Shown here piece after piece: positions 9,272 to 18,086 of a stretch of DNA of 64,000 nt (position 1 is its first letter; every line of letters starts with the position of its first letter). Source of the DNA: Calothrix sp. NIES-4101 (GTDB lineage Bacteria > Cyanobacteriota > Cyanobacteriia > Cyanobacteriales > Nostocaceae); assembly GCA_004296455.1 (NCBI GenBank), contig AP018280.1, positions 2,666,001 through 2,730,000 on the forward strand, given 5' to 3'. The notes below the pieces were generated by a model. That model did not search any database and had not been told where the DNA came from. It saw only the letters and a program-made list of their open reading frames with translations. Both the position numbers and the translations under genes were made by a program.

Positions 9272-9323
9272 ATGCTTACAGAAATTTTCAGCGAACTTTT
9301 TCCTCTTTTAAGTACGGCTAGTC
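9272..9323 (+). pseudogene. Severed 5' end of a Crp/Fnr-type regulator gene
   Basis: ATG 9272 opens a frame reading MLTEIFSELFPLLSTASP that runs straight into the insertion sequence. Removing the element and one target copy (9324-11011) rejoins it in frame to TTASPQSLEW-type coding at 11012 and on to the regulator body at 11029. The rebuilt gene encodes 227 residues, 23 before ATG 11029. The join restores codons GCT AGT CCT CAA with no mismatch. This shows directly that the gene was intact before insertion. Confidence 0.88.
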
Positions 9324-9406
9324 CTAGGCTGTTGACTTTGTTGGTTTTAAGGCACCATTGCTTCATACAATAATAGTGTCGTTAATACTTAGCACATTCA
9401 AAGCCC

Positions 9407-9658
9407 ATGCAGGAGTTTAAAAGCCCAGTTAGTAGATTAGCACGTTTGTTTCAGAAAGGTCGAGATAACTGGAAAGAAAAAGCACTATTAAAACAAAAAA
9501 AGATTAGAGCCTTAGAAATCAAGGTTAGAGATCTATTAGATTCAAGAGAAGAATGGAAAAATCGCGCGTTGATGGCAGAGTCAAAACTAAAAGAGTTAAA
9601 CATTGAAGGAGATTTAGACGAAAAAAAGAGGAAATTCAAGTCGAAGCAGAAATCATAG
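9407..9658 (+). CDS. Small coiled-coil protein of the insertion sequence
   Basis: This 83-residue, highly charged protein lies inside the insertion sequence. It is almost entirely a predicted coiled coil (residues 18-70; GRDNWKEKALLKQKKIRALE) and ends in a lysine-rich tail. Its stop is five bases before the transposase start, so the two are almost certainly cotranslated from one transcript. No catalytic motif is present. It could be an accessory DNA-binding or multimerising subunit of the transposase. It is not an obvious frameshifted N-terminus of the transposase, which has its own start and HTH-like region. Confidence 0.7.
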   Translation: MQEFKSPVSRLARLFQKGRDNWKEKALLKQKKIRALEIKVRDLLDSREEWKNRALMAESKLKELNIEGDLDEKKRKFKSKQKS

Positions 9659-9663
9659 AAGCT

Positions 9664-10965
9664 ATGGAATTAAATGTGAAGGGTCATCATTATGATGCCA
9701 AAATAATTCAGCAAGCACTCTTACTTTTAATTGAATGTGGTATCAGTTTTAGAGGAGTAGAAAAAGTATTTGAGTTGTTTAATAATTATGAAGAGCAGGC
9801 AACTCCAAGTTTCAGTTGTGTGAGAAAGTGGTTGGCTCGGATTGGAATATATGAATTGACAAAAGAGAAAGAATATCGTGATGATTGGATATTTATTGTC
9901 GATTTGACATTAGAATTAGGGAAACAAAAAGCGTTGGTAATTTTAGGCGTTTCACAGCAGCATATTGAAGAAAATGTGATGAAGCAGAAAAGAGGGTTGG
10001 CGCATGAAGACGTGAAAATTTTCGGATTAGAAATTATGGATTCTACGAAAGGAGAGATTATAGAATCAAAACTAGAAAAAATCAGTCAAAAAGTCGGCGT
10101 ACCAGTACAAATAGTAGCGGACAATGGTAGCGACCTAGCTCGTGGAATCAAGCTATACCAGCAAAATCACCCAGATATTATCTATACCCATGATGTGACT
10201 CATGCAATGGCTTTACTTTTAAAATACCAGCTAGATTCGGATGAGAGATATCAGTCATTTATTCAAAAATGTAATATCAGCAGACAAAAATTACAACAAA
10301 CAGATTTATCATTTTTATCTCCTCCAACACAACGTTCTCAATGTCGTTTTTTTAATGTAGAAAGGTTGACAAATTGGGGGATTAAATTACTAAATTCTTC
10401 TCCAGACACTTTAATTAAATTAATGCCAGATTCTGACCCTTCGCTGATTACTCAGAAAATAGTAGATAAATTGGGATGGTTAGTTGACTACGAATCAGAC
10501 CTAATTCAATGGAACCAAATGGTGTCACTCACACGAGGTGTTGAAACTCAACTCAAACAATCAGGAATTAGTCATAAAACTCTCGATTTTTTTGAACAAA
10601 ATAAAGTTATATTTGATGATAATTCTCTCCAGAAACTTCAACAAAGTATTTTGGGTTATTTGTCTGTTCAATGCCGAAAAATTAAAAACCAATCTACTTT
10701 TTTAGCTACTTCTGATGTGATTGAGTCATTGTTTGGAAAATATAAGCAATTTTCCGCGCGCTGTCCATTTAAAGAAATGGGTCAGATGCTGCTAACCATC
10801 TGTTTATCTACTATGAATCTGACGACAGCTTTGATTAAAAACGCACTTGAAACAATTAGTTTTTCAGACGTTGAAGCATGGCTATCTGAAGTTTTTGGTC
10901 AATCCACACTATCAAAACGAAAAACGTTGTTTTCAGGGGATTGTGACGACATTAAAAGTGCATGA
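9664..10965 (+). CDS. DDE-type transposase, family not assigned
   Basis: The 433-residue transposase has an HTH-like N-terminus (about residues 10-65, ALLLLIECGISFRGVEKVFE). A likely catalytic triad is D80 (FIVDLTLELG), D153 (VADNGSDLARG) and E354 (SDVIESLFGKYK), with a 200-residue helical insertion between the second D and E. It would cut and join the element ends. The frame is intact and full length for such enzymes, so the element may still be active. The family is uncertain: the pattern resembles unclassified (ISNCY-like) transposases more than IS4, IS5 or IS630. Composition does not differ visibly from the host. Confidence 0.8.
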   Translation: MELNVKGHHYDAKIIQQALLLLIECGISFRGVEKVFELFNNYEEQATPSFSCVRKWLARIGIYELTKEKEYRDDWIFIVDLTLELGKQKALVILGVSQQHIEENVMKQKRGLAHEDVKIFGLEIMDSTKGEIIESKLEKISQKVGVPVQIVADNGSDLARGIKLYQQNHPDIIYTHDVTHAMALLLKYQLDSDERYQSFIQKCNISRQKLQQTDLSFLSPPTQRSQCRFFNVERLTNWGIKLLNSSPDTLIKLMPDSDPSLITQKIVDKLGWLVDYESDLIQWNQMVSLTRGVETQLKQSGISHKTLDFFEQNKVIFDDNSLQKLQQSILGYLSVQCRKIKNQSTFLATSDVIESLFGKYKQFSARCPFKEMGQMLLTICLSTMNLTTALIKNALETISFSDVEAWLSEVFGQSTLSKRKTLFSGDCDDIKSA

Positions 10966-11028
10966 ACTTTTACCATGTCAAAAGGCACAGAGTCAACAGC
11001 CTAGGCTAGTCCTCAAAGTTTAGAATGG

Positions 11029-11643
11029 ATGCTAAATGTTGCTACCGAACATGAGTATCCAGCCGGGCGGGCTGTATTAATGGAGGATTCTTGGGGAAAT
11101 GCAGTCTACTTCGTGGTTTCCGGTTGGGTAAAAGTGAGGCGTACTGCTGGGGAAAACTATCGGGCTTTGGCTATTTTAGGTCGGGGCGATTTTTTTGGCG
11201 AGATGGCAATTTTGGACGAGTCACCACGTTCTACTGATGTCATTGCCCTTTCCCCAGTAAAATTATTGAGTATTTCTAGAAATTGCTTTATCCAAATTCT
11301 GTTTAAAGACCCGCAGCTACATCATCGGATGCTACAAATGATGGTAAGGCGATTGCGACATGTGAATATGCGTCTGCAAATGCGTTCTTCACCACCAGCC
11401 GTCAAACTTGCTTATACATTAATTACTATTGCCGATACTTATGGTCAAGAATCAGATAAAGGGAAGGAAATCTTTAATGTAGCCTATCAAGATTTAGCGG
11501 ATGTGACTGAAATTGGTGTTGATGAAACTGGCAAAATTATGGAGAAGTTGTACGAAAAAGGTTGGATTGAAATCGATACTAATAAGCAAGTCGTACGTCT
11601 GGTAAATATGAAACAGTTGATGAGTCTGGCTGGTAGATTATAG
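11029..11643 (+). CDS. Crp/Fnr-family regulator, N-terminally truncated by an IS
   Basis: The remaining 204 residues hold most of the cyclic-nucleotide-binding fold (phosphate-binding cassette FFGEMAILDESPRST, residues 63-77), the dimer helix (about 85-125) and a C-terminal winged helix (YQDLADVTEIGVDETGKIME). The first 23 residues, an N-terminal helix, lie upstream of the insertion at 9272. ATG 11029 is the first in-frame start after the element and has no good ribosome-binding site, so expression now depends on chance initiation or on transcription from the element. The intact protein would be a global-type transcription regulator. The cassette keeps GE and PR, compatible with nucleotide binding, but the ligand is not proven. 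The product is probably non-functional or altered. Confidence 0.82.
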   Translation: MLNVATEHEYPAGRAVLMEDSWGNAVYFVVSGWVKVRRTAGENYRALAILGRGDFFGEMAILDESPRSTDVIALSPVKLLSISRNCFIQILFKDPQLHHRMLQMMVRRLRHVNMRLQMRSSPPAVKLAYTLITIADTYGQESDKGKEIFNVAYQDLADVTEIGVDETGKIMEKLYEKGWIEIDTNKQVVRLVNMKQLMSLAGRL

Positions 11644-11692
11644 GACTAGTAACTCTGTGATTATACTTAATCGAAAATCCAAAATTCTATCC

Positions 11693-11726
11693 ACCCGTCT
11701 CTAAAATAACTGTAGGCGGGTTTTTG
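11693..11726 (+). terminator. Terminator after the Crp-type gene
   Basis: ACCCGTC (11693-11699) pairs with GGCGGGT (11715-11721), with one G-T pair, and is followed by TTTTTG. The rest of the 286-base gap to 11930 contains no gene. Confidence 0.65.
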
Positions 11727-11929
11727 CTTGACTTGTGGGGGGTGGCAGAATTCATTCAAGCTTTAACGTTCTCCGCTAAACTTAAGAGATTCCCATCAGC
11801 AAATATCTCAAAATATATTCAAAATATATAAGTATATAGATAGTAACGACCGTATTTACCGACTGCGATCGCCAAGATATCTCGTTAGATGATTTCTATT
11901 TTACCTTAACGCCAAAGACAACACTCAAA

Positions 11930-13738
11930 ATGACAGAAGTAATTGCCCCTCACACCCATATCGCTCATCAAAATACATTACCAACAATCTTTTTCCATGT
12001 TGCCATGCCGCAACCACAAACTCATTTGTTTGAGGTGACAATGCGGGTGACAAATTATTCAGCTTCTGTTTTGGATTTAAAATTTCCTGTTTGGACTCCA
12101 GGCTCCTATTTAGTGCGGGAATATGCTAGAAATTTACAGGACTTTCGGGCGTTTTCTCTTGTCAAGTCTGGTGAACAATCTCGCCAGCAAGCTTTACGTT
12201 GGTGTAAAGTCAGCAAAAATCACTGGCAAGTTGAGACTAATAATGTTACTGAAATCACTATAAATTACCGTATATTTGCTAACGAATTATCTGTACGAAC
12301 TAACCATTTAGATACGACACATGGATATTTTAATGGTGCTGCACTGTTTTTTAGAATACCTGGTTGGGAAAAGCAAGCAATTAATGTGAAAATTACCCCA
12401 GCACATCCAGAATGGAAAATTACTACAGCCTTACCAATTGTTCCCGGCGAAAAAAATACTTTCTCTGCTGCTGATTTTGATACTTTAGTTGATAGTCCGT
12501 TTGAAATTGGTTGCCATTCACTACATGAGTTTGAGGTATTAGGTAAGCCTCACGAATTAGCGATTTGGGGCAAGGGCAACTATGATGCACAGCGAATGAT
12601 TGCGGATATACAACGCATTATTAAAGTTGAATCTGGAATGTTTGGTGGTTTACCCTACCATCGCTATCTATTTTTGCTGCATTTATCTGCCCAAGCTTAC
12701 GGAGGATTGGAGCATAAAGATTCTTGTTCTTTGATTTATCAGCGTTTTGGTTTTCGTGATAAGGATAAATACGAGCGTTTTCTGCAATTAGTTGCACATG
12801 AATTTTTCCACCTGTGGAATGTCAAGCGAATTCGTCCCCAGGGTTTAGAAGTTTTTGATTACGATGGCGAAAATTATACCCCTTCTCTATGGTTTTGTGA
12901 GGGAACGACAAGTTATTATGATTTACTAATTCCTTTACGGGCTGGTATTTATGACGCTAAATCATATTTAGCACATTTAAGTAAAGAGATTACAAGATAT
13001 CAAATCACACCAGGTCGTTCAGTACAAGTACTTTCCGAGTCAAGTTTTGATGCTTGGATTAAGTTGTATCGCCCTGATGCTAATAGTGGAAATTCTCAAA
13101 TGTCCTACTATTTGAAGGGGGAAATGGTATCTTTATTACTAGATTTGCTCATTCGCGCCAAACACCGTAATCAACGTTCTTACGATGATGTCATGCGTAA
13201 AATGTGGCATCAATTTGGTAAGGATGAAATTGGTTTTACTCCCCAAGATTTACAAGAGGTAATTGAGTCAGTGGCAGAAGTTGACTTAGCTGATTTCTTC
13301 ACTAAGTACGTCGATGGTTTGGAGGATTTACCATTTAATCAATACCTCGAACCATTTGGATTGCAATTGATTGGTGATGCTGATGCAGGAGTATTTTTAG
13401 GTTTGCGGGTGAGTAACGAGCATGCCAGGGAAGTAATTAAATTTGTAGAAGCCAGTTCCCCCGCACAAATCGCAGGAATTACTGCGGGAGATGAGTTATT
13501 AGCAATTGATGGAATTAAAGTTACCGCCAATGGATTAACTGAACGTCTCAAAGATTATCAACCTCATGATAATATCGAAGTGACTGTTTTTCATCAAGAT
13601 CAGTTACTTAGTTTTAATGTTGTCTTAGCACCTCCAAAAGAAAGTAAATATCAATTACTTCTTATCCAAAATCCGACTTCAAGTCAAAAAGATAATTTAT
13701 TTGGGTGGTTAGGTAATTCGGTGAAGGGTTTGTTTTAG
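11930..13738 (+). CDS. M61-family metallopeptidase with PDZ domain
   Basis: This 602-residue protein matches the M61 glycyl-aminopeptidase family. It has an N-terminal beta domain (residues 15-215), a catalytic domain with the zinc motif HEFFH (290-294) and the third ligand E324 (WFCEGTTSYY), and a C-terminal PDZ domain (about 485-575; SPAQIAGITAGDELLAIDG). GGLEHKD near 259 is a family signature. It should hydrolyse peptides, with a preference for small N-terminal residues in characterised members. No signal peptide is visible, so it is probably cytoplasmic. It stands alone, with a promoter region of 286 bases and a downstream stable hairpin 31 bases after the stop. Confidence 0.9.
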   Translation: MTEVIAPHTHIAHQNTLPTIFFHVAMPQPQTHLFEVTMRVTNYSASVLDLKFPVWTPGSYLVREYARNLQDFRAFSLVKSGEQSRQQALRWCKVSKNHWQVETNNVTEITINYRIFANELSVRTNHLDTTHGYFNGAALFFRIPGWEKQAINVKITPAHPEWKITTALPIVPGEKNTFSAADFDTLVDSPFEIGCHSLHEFEVLGKPHELAIWGKGNYDAQRMIADIQRIIKVESGMFGGLPYHRYLFLLHLSAQAYGGLEHKDSCSLIYQRFGFRDKDKYERFLQLVAHEFFHLWNVKRIRPQGLEVFDYDGENYTPSLWFCEGTTSYYDLLIPLRAGIYDAKSYLAHLSKEITRYQITPGRSVQVLSESSFDAWIKLYRPDANSGNSQMSYYLKGEMVSLLLDLLIRAKHRNQRSYDDVMRKMWHQFGKDEIGFTPQDLQEVIESVAEVDLADFFTKYVDGLEDLPFNQYLEPFGLQLIGDADAGVFLGLRVSNEHAREVIKFVEASSPAQIAGITAGDELLAIDGIKVTANGLTERLKDYQPHDNIEVTVFHQDQLLSFNVVLAPPKESKYQLLLIQNPTSSQKDNLFGWLGNSVKGLF

Positions 13739-13768
13739 TTAATTTTCACAATCCTGGGAAAACTAACA

Positions 13769-13798
13769 TATCCCCACTTCCAGAAAAAGTCGGGGATA
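13769..13798. repeat. TATCCCC hairpin, copy 1
   Basis: TATCCCCACTT (13769-13779) pairs with AAGTCGGGGATA (13787-13798), one base bulged. Related hairpins occur at 20638, 43418 and 47668, each just after a stop codon. Confidence 0.7.
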
Positions 13799-13843
13799 TA
13801 AGCATGTGCTATTTACAAACAACCTGGCATCCCTAGCAATTAT

Positions 13844-14084
13844 TAGTTAACCTGAGTTCGGGATAAGCTGAGATAGTAGTTGTGATGTTACTTTGTTCCA
13901 ATCTCAGCGACATTCCTTCAATAAACTGAATATTTGTCTGTTTTTACAGCTAAAACCAAGACTTGGGGGATTCTCCCCCAAACCCCCTCCAAATAAGAAA
14001 TACAAAAATTTTTGGATTTGAAGAATTACAGGGCTTCTTAATTCAAATTGAAACAAAACTCTTAACCCGAACTCAGGTTAGTTA
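13844..14084. mobile_element. MITE-like element with 6-bp target duplication
   Basis: The 229-bp element (13850-14078) has near-perfect inverted ends: ACCTGAGTTCGGGATAAG on the left against the inverse of CTTAACCCGAACTCAGGT on the right. It is flanked by TAGTTA at 13844-13849 and 14079-14084. It carries no ORF. The interior contains a C/G-run hairpin. The right duplication supplies the TAA stop of the small gene at 14082-14417, so the insertion hit the exact end of that gene without altering its protein. Confidence 0.75.
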
Positions 14085-14417
14085 ATCACTTTGTATAATT
14101 TGATATGCAGATATTCTGGCTAAGTCTCTTAATGTTTGGGTAATTTGATTTGCTTGCAGGAACATCCCAATACTGAGTAAAGCCAGAATAATTGTTAATA
14201 AAATGCCGACTTTGAGGTGGGATGAGGATTTTTCTTGAGTAGTTTCTTCGGTTTCAGTTTCTTCAGCTTCAGTTTCTTCGATGTCGGCAGCATCTAAGAA
14301 ACCTTCTGCGATTAGGTAATCAATATTTCCGCCCGTTTGAACCCATATATCCAATAGTTTGAGGTCTACTAACTTCTGGTAGCTTAATTTATGGTTGAGA
14401 GATTCATTAGGTATCAT
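14082..14417 (-). CDS. Small acidic protein with one C-terminal membrane segment
   Basis: The 111-residue product is not recognised. It has a helical N-terminus (residues 1-48), a run of Glu/Thr repeats around 49-63 (EETEAEETETEETTQE), one hydrophobic span (about 70-90, VGILLTIILALLSIGMFL) and a short tail. It would be a single-pass membrane protein. The acidic spacer could keep the N-terminal part away from the membrane. Its stop codon lies in the target duplication of the MITE-like element. No neighbour on the same strand is close enough to suggest function. Confidence 0.6.
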   Translation of the reverse strand: MIPNESLNHKLSYQKLVDLKLLDIWVQTGGNIDYLIAEGFLDAADIEETEAEETETEETTQEKSSSHLKVGILLTIILALLSIGMFLQANQITQTLRDLARISAYQIIQSD

Positions 14418-14666
14418 ATTCTCTTCTATTATTTTTTAATAAACAAAATCTCACAATAAAATAAACTGGTTTTATTGCCAAAGGATTAATAAGTTAATAT
14501 CACTTTATAAATTGTCTTTAATCAATCACAACAATGTATATATCTCCAAGACTGAGATAATTAAGAAGTCTATGCTTTCTAAAAATAGACTATCACTTTG
14601 TAACTAGCGATAAAAGCAAGATGTTAACATTCTTGATATTTAGATAAGTTAAGTAATGATCATTAT

Positions 14667-15083
14667 TTAATCAAACAGGTATTGTTCAGCAACCTTCCAA
14701 TATCGGGAAAAGCGCTTCAAATCGATAAAACCGTCATAATCAAAAAAAGGCTCAACTTTAAAGACCTTTAATTCCAAAGACTTTTCAATGCGATCGCATA
14801 TTACATCAAATCGGGGACTGGGACTATCTGTGGTGACAACTTGAGTGGCATTATTTTCTTTTGCAAATTCTAAGATTTCGTTTGCTACGTCTCCACGCCT
14901 GATGGTAACTGGTAATTCTAGTAAACATTCGTAAATGAAGGTGATGCGTTTGAGACTAATTTGCCATTCGCTAAGTAAAGCATCGTCCCACACCCAAATA
15001 GCAGGCGTGTCAGGGTATTCTTCAAATGCAGGATTTTGGGGACTTAAACAATCTCCATGTATCCAGATGATTGATGTTGGCAT
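14667..15083 (-). CDS. Stand-alone photolyase/cryptochrome N-terminal-like domain
   Basis: From ATG 15083 the protein has 138 residues. SIIWIHGDCLSPQNPAF resembles the first strand and loop of the antenna-binding Rossmann domain of photolyases, and later segments (RRGDVANEILEFAKENNATQVVTTD) match the helix-strand that follows. It stops where a normal photolyase would continue into its FAD domain. That domain is encoded by the next gene upstream on the same strand (15292-16149). The pair together approximates one photolyase, but here is made as two proteins. The frame is also open to TTG 15101. The fold is inferred from motif order; a chromophore is not demonstrated. Confidence 0.65.
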   Translation of the reverse strand: MPTSIIWIHGDCLSPQNPAFEEYPDTPAIWVWDDALLSEWQISLKRITFIYECLLELPVTIRRGDVANEILEFAKENNATQVVTTDSPSPRFDVICDRIEKSLELKVFKVEPFFDYDGFIDLKRFSRYWKVAEQYLFD

Positions 15084-15291
15084 TTTTTGGTGAGTAGTCA
15101 AGGGTTAATGATTATTTGTAGTTATTTGTAGAAAACTACCTTTGAGGATAGTTTGAGTAATTATCAGCTAATTAATCTTCTTTGAATCTGGCACTTGATC
15201 AAAATTTAATCGCTGTTGATGTTGCTGAATCAGAGTATGAATTTATATCATGCAAGACTTAGAGAGTAAGAGTTTGAATATACCTGATTTT

Positions 15292-16149
15292 TTATTTTCC
15301 TTTTACCCTTTTACCTTTCTGCCAACTTTGACTATTTCTCTGCCGACTAAATTCTCCTTTGGGGAATAACTTCCTTTCTAACTCTTCATAACTCCCTTCA
15401 AAATCACAATTGCCATACAACGGACATTTTTGACAATAAACCCCTTCCGTATATTTTTCTAAATTCTCACGATTAAAAAAATAAGGCTTATGACTAAATG
15501 TACTTGCAACCCATTGCCATGACATATTATTACTCGCTGGATCACCATCTAGCAAATGTTCGAGAAACCATTTTGCCCCAGCTTGCCAGCGAATGCGTCG
15601 AAAATGCACCACATATGCAGCTATCCACATACGTGCATGGTTGTGTAAATAGCCGATTTCTCGTAAATCATCACTAAAACTATCGATGCAAACTAATCCA
15701 GTTTTTCCTTCGCGAATATCTGCGGCTAATTGAGGCGCATACTCACTCTTGTTATACCCAGTTTTATATTCTTCCTGATCTTCCCAAATTTTGTCCCCCA
15801 GTTGCAAATATAATCTTTGCCAGTAATCGCGCCATCCCAACTCATTCACCAGCTTGATGGCATCACTTTGGTTACGGGCTTTAGCAAAGGCAAAATCTCG
15901 AACTTCGCGTAAACTTATTACTCCATAACGAAGGTAGGGAGATAGATAAGTCACTGCTCCTTTGAAAAAATTACGTGTTTTAGCGTACTTAAATGGGTCA
16001 ACTTTTGCCAAAGTAGCTTCGGCGGCTTTTCGTCCACCAAGCATTTCACTAATATGATTGTCTGTTTCTGTTGCTTGAGGAAATTGTTCGCGGAGATACA
16101 CAATCAATTCATCCCGGTTACTAAATTCGCGCCGCATGTTGTGACTCAT
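15292..16149 (-). CDS. Photolyase-like FAD-binding domain protein with Fe-S-type cysteines
   Basis: The 285-residue protein corresponds to the C-terminal FAD domain of photolyases/cryptochromes only. Recognised segments are FFKGAVTYLSPYLRYGVIS, ELGWRDYW, YLHNHARMWIA and the FAD site GDPASNNMSWQW. Cysteines at 154 (TGLVC), 239, 242 and 248 (YCQKCPLYGNC) are placed much like the [4Fe-4S] ligands of bacterial Fe-S (6-4) photolyases, as I recall that family. Cluster binding is therefore likely but inferred. The start ATG 16149 is preferred over TTG 16155 because AGG lies six bases upstream. The antenna-like domain is the next gene downstream on the same strand, 208 bases away. The role may be DNA repair or light sensing. 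Confidence 0.78.
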   Translation of the reverse strand: MSHNMRREFSNRDELIVYLREQFPQATETDNHISEMLGGRKAAEATLAKVDPFKYAKTRNFFKGAVTYLSPYLRYGVISLREVRDFAFAKARNQSDAIKLVNELGWRDYWQRLYLQLGDKIWEDQEEYKTGYNKSEYAPQLAADIREGKTGLVCIDSFSDDLREIGYLHNHARMWIAAYVVHFRRIRWQAGAKWFLEHLLDGDPASNNMSWQWVASTFSHKPYFFNRENLEKYTEGVYCQKCPLYGNCDFEGSYEELERKLFPKGEFSRQRNSQSWQKGKRVKGK

Positions 16150-16403
16150 GATCAACCTGTGAGTATTGTATTTAATCTATTCTCTGTAAAGCAAACTATG
16201 CTCTAATTGTGTGAGTTTAATATATCTTTTGTGTAAATAATAATTATTAACTGTCCTCTGAAATCAATTAGCTACACATTTAGGTATATATTAGGTTGAA
16301 AGTAGACAATTGATAAACTGATTTTTTTCACAACAATTCCATTCTCTCAAGATAAATCAAATAGTAGTATATATATTCACGATTAAAAATAACCCTTTTC
16401 AAT

Positions 16404-17993
16404 ATGATTTTGTGCATCAATCCTAATTGTAATCAACCAAACAATTCTCAAGAAAACCGTTTTTGCGGTAATTGTGGTTCAGAATTACTTCTCTCTGGGA
16501 GATATCAGGTAATTCAACAAATTAATCAGCATAGTTATAACAGTAATTCACACTGTAAGTATGAAGTTCGCGAAGTTGGTAATGAGACAGTCAAATATCT
16601 GCAAACTTTGACATCGAATGATTCGCAAGAAATTGAGCATTTTCACAAAACATCTGAAGTTTTAAAGCAATTAAATCATCCTGGTTTACCAAAAGTAGAA
16701 GTTGATGGTTGCTTTATTTATTTTCCCCGCGATAAAGCAACACCTTTACATTGTTTAGTCATTGAAAAAATCACTGGTTTAAATTTAGATGATTATATAT
16801 CGAGCCACTCTTCAACAGAGCCGGCGAATCAAGCTTTAGATGACAAATTAGCAATTAACTGGTTGCAACAAATTGTAGAAATATTACAACAAATTCACAG
16901 CCATGATTTATTACATTTGCAGATTCAGCCAGTAAATATTATACTCCAAAACAATGGAAATTTAGGGCTTGTGGGCTTTGGAGAACCACAGATAAATAAA
17001 CAAGTACAATTTATTGCTGCTTATACTCCACCGGAACAGATCAATAATAATGCCGTACCTCAATCTGATTTTTTTGCTTTAGGACGCACCTTTGCTTTTC
17101 TTTTAACCGGAAAATCTCCTCTATCTCATCTCGAACTTTACGAACCTAGTTTCAACAATACAAGCTTAGATAATGTAAATTCAAATTATACTAATTTTCA
17201 GAATAGTTGGCAAAGCCATAATACTAAAATCTCAGCAAAAATAATTAATTTACTCAATGCAATGATGTCTCCCGTACCAAGGGAACGTCCTCAAAGTGCA
17301 CAGGAAATATTGCGAGTTTTAGCAGAATTAAATGCAACTGCAACCCCTTTAACGGTATCACAAACCAATCTGAATCCATCTATTTTATTACCGCGTAAAA
17401 ATAGATTTTCGTGGAGTTTTTTGTTTGTATGGATAATTGCGATCGCATCCTGTGGTACTATTGGAGGCTTTATTGGTTTTGTGGGTGGTTTTCTGGCAGA
17501 ATTTATTCTGGGTGCAGTTTTCAAAAATATCACTGTTGGTTTTATTTTTGGTGGGGCAATATTTGGGCTAATTACTGGAATTGGTATTGGATTAGCACAA
17601 AGTATATTACTACGACAGAGTGATTTTAAACTACGCTGGTGGTTTTTGGTAACAGTTTTGGGATTTATATTTGAAGGTATTTTGAGTGTTTTTAACGGCA
17701 GTTATGGAACTGAAAATAAGTTATTTCTTATCCCAGGTTTAGCCGTGGGGATTTGTCAATGGTTAGTGTTGCAGCGATATCTACATATACAAACTGCTTT
17801 TTGGTGGATATTGGCGAGCGTTGCTGGTGGTGGTGTCGCTGTGGGAATTAATAAAGCAGTAAATTATTATTTAAGTAATACTTATAGTATTGCCGGTATT
17901 GTCTTGGGGTTATTTGGTTTTGCACTTGTTACAGGTATCGTTTTACAATTTTTATTGATGCGATCGCATTTAAATACTTCAGGTAGAGCGTAA
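16404..17993 (+). CDS. Zinc-ribbon pseudokinase with multipass membrane domain
   Basis: The 529-residue protein has an N-terminal zinc ribbon (C4, C9, C21, C24), a Ser/Thr-kinase-like domain (about 33-310) and a C-terminal glycine-rich membrane region with roughly six spans (333-525). The kinase is degenerate. The HRDxKxxN position reads HLQIQPVN (Q173 for the catalytic Asp, Q175 for Lys), and DFG reads GFG (191-193). A candidate VAIK lysine is K64, and the asparagine N178 is kept. Catalysis is unlikely, so a scaffold or ligand-binding role is inferred. A broken relative of its zinc ribbon starts 93 bases downstream. Kinases with this zinc ribbon are common in filamentous cyanobacteria. Confidence 0.8.
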   Translation: MILCINPNCNQPNNSQENRFCGNCGSELLLSGRYQVIQQINQHSYNSNSHCKYEVREVGNETVKYLQTLTSNDSQEIEHFHKTSEVLKQLNHPGLPKVEVDGCFIYFPRDKATPLHCLVIEKITGLNLDDYISSHSSTEPANQALDDKLAINWLQQIVEILQQIHSHDLLHLQIQPVNIILQNNGNLGLVGFGEPQINKQVQFIAAYTPPEQINNNAVPQSDFFALGRTFAFLLTGKSPLSHLELYEPSFNNTSLDNVNSNYTNFQNSWQSHNTKISAKIINLLNAMMSPVPRERPQSAQEILRVLAELNATATPLTVSQTNLNPSILLPRKNRFSWSFLFVWIIAIASCGTIGGFIGFVGGFLAEFILGAVFKNITVGFIFGGAIFGLITGIGIGLAQSILLRQSDFKLRWWFLVTVLGFIFEGILSVFNGSYGTENKLFLIPGLAVGICQWLVLQRYLHIQTAFWWILASVAGGGVAVGINKAVNYYLSNTYSIAGIVLGLFGFALVTGIVLQFLLMRSHLNTSGRA

Positions 17994-18086
17994 AGAATAG
18001 CACTAAAATGTTTTAACACTTAAGTAATTTTGTTTAAATTACGCTAGAATTTTTAAACTTAAACATAATTATTACCAATTGCACTT

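Larger units (their letters stand above)
9324..11004 (+). mobile_element. 1,681-bp insertion sequence with 7-bp target duplication
   Basis: The ends match over 17 of 18 bases: CTAGGCTGTTGACTTTGT on the left and the inverse of ACAGAGTCAACAGCCTAG on the right. The target GCTAGTC is duplicated at 9317-9323 and 11005-11011. Inside are a small coiled-coil ORF and a DDE-type transposase. The perfect target duplication and the intact transposase frame indicate a recent insertion. I could not place the family with certainty. One base at each end is ambiguous: a 5-bp CTAGT duplication with ends starting CCTAGG is the alternative reading. Confidence 0.9.

Noticed and set aside
9407-10965. Small ORF plus transposase read as one gene broken by a frameshift
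   Set aside because: The small ORF has its own stop and the transposase its own start five bases later; the small protein is a separate coiled coil, not a missing N-terminus.
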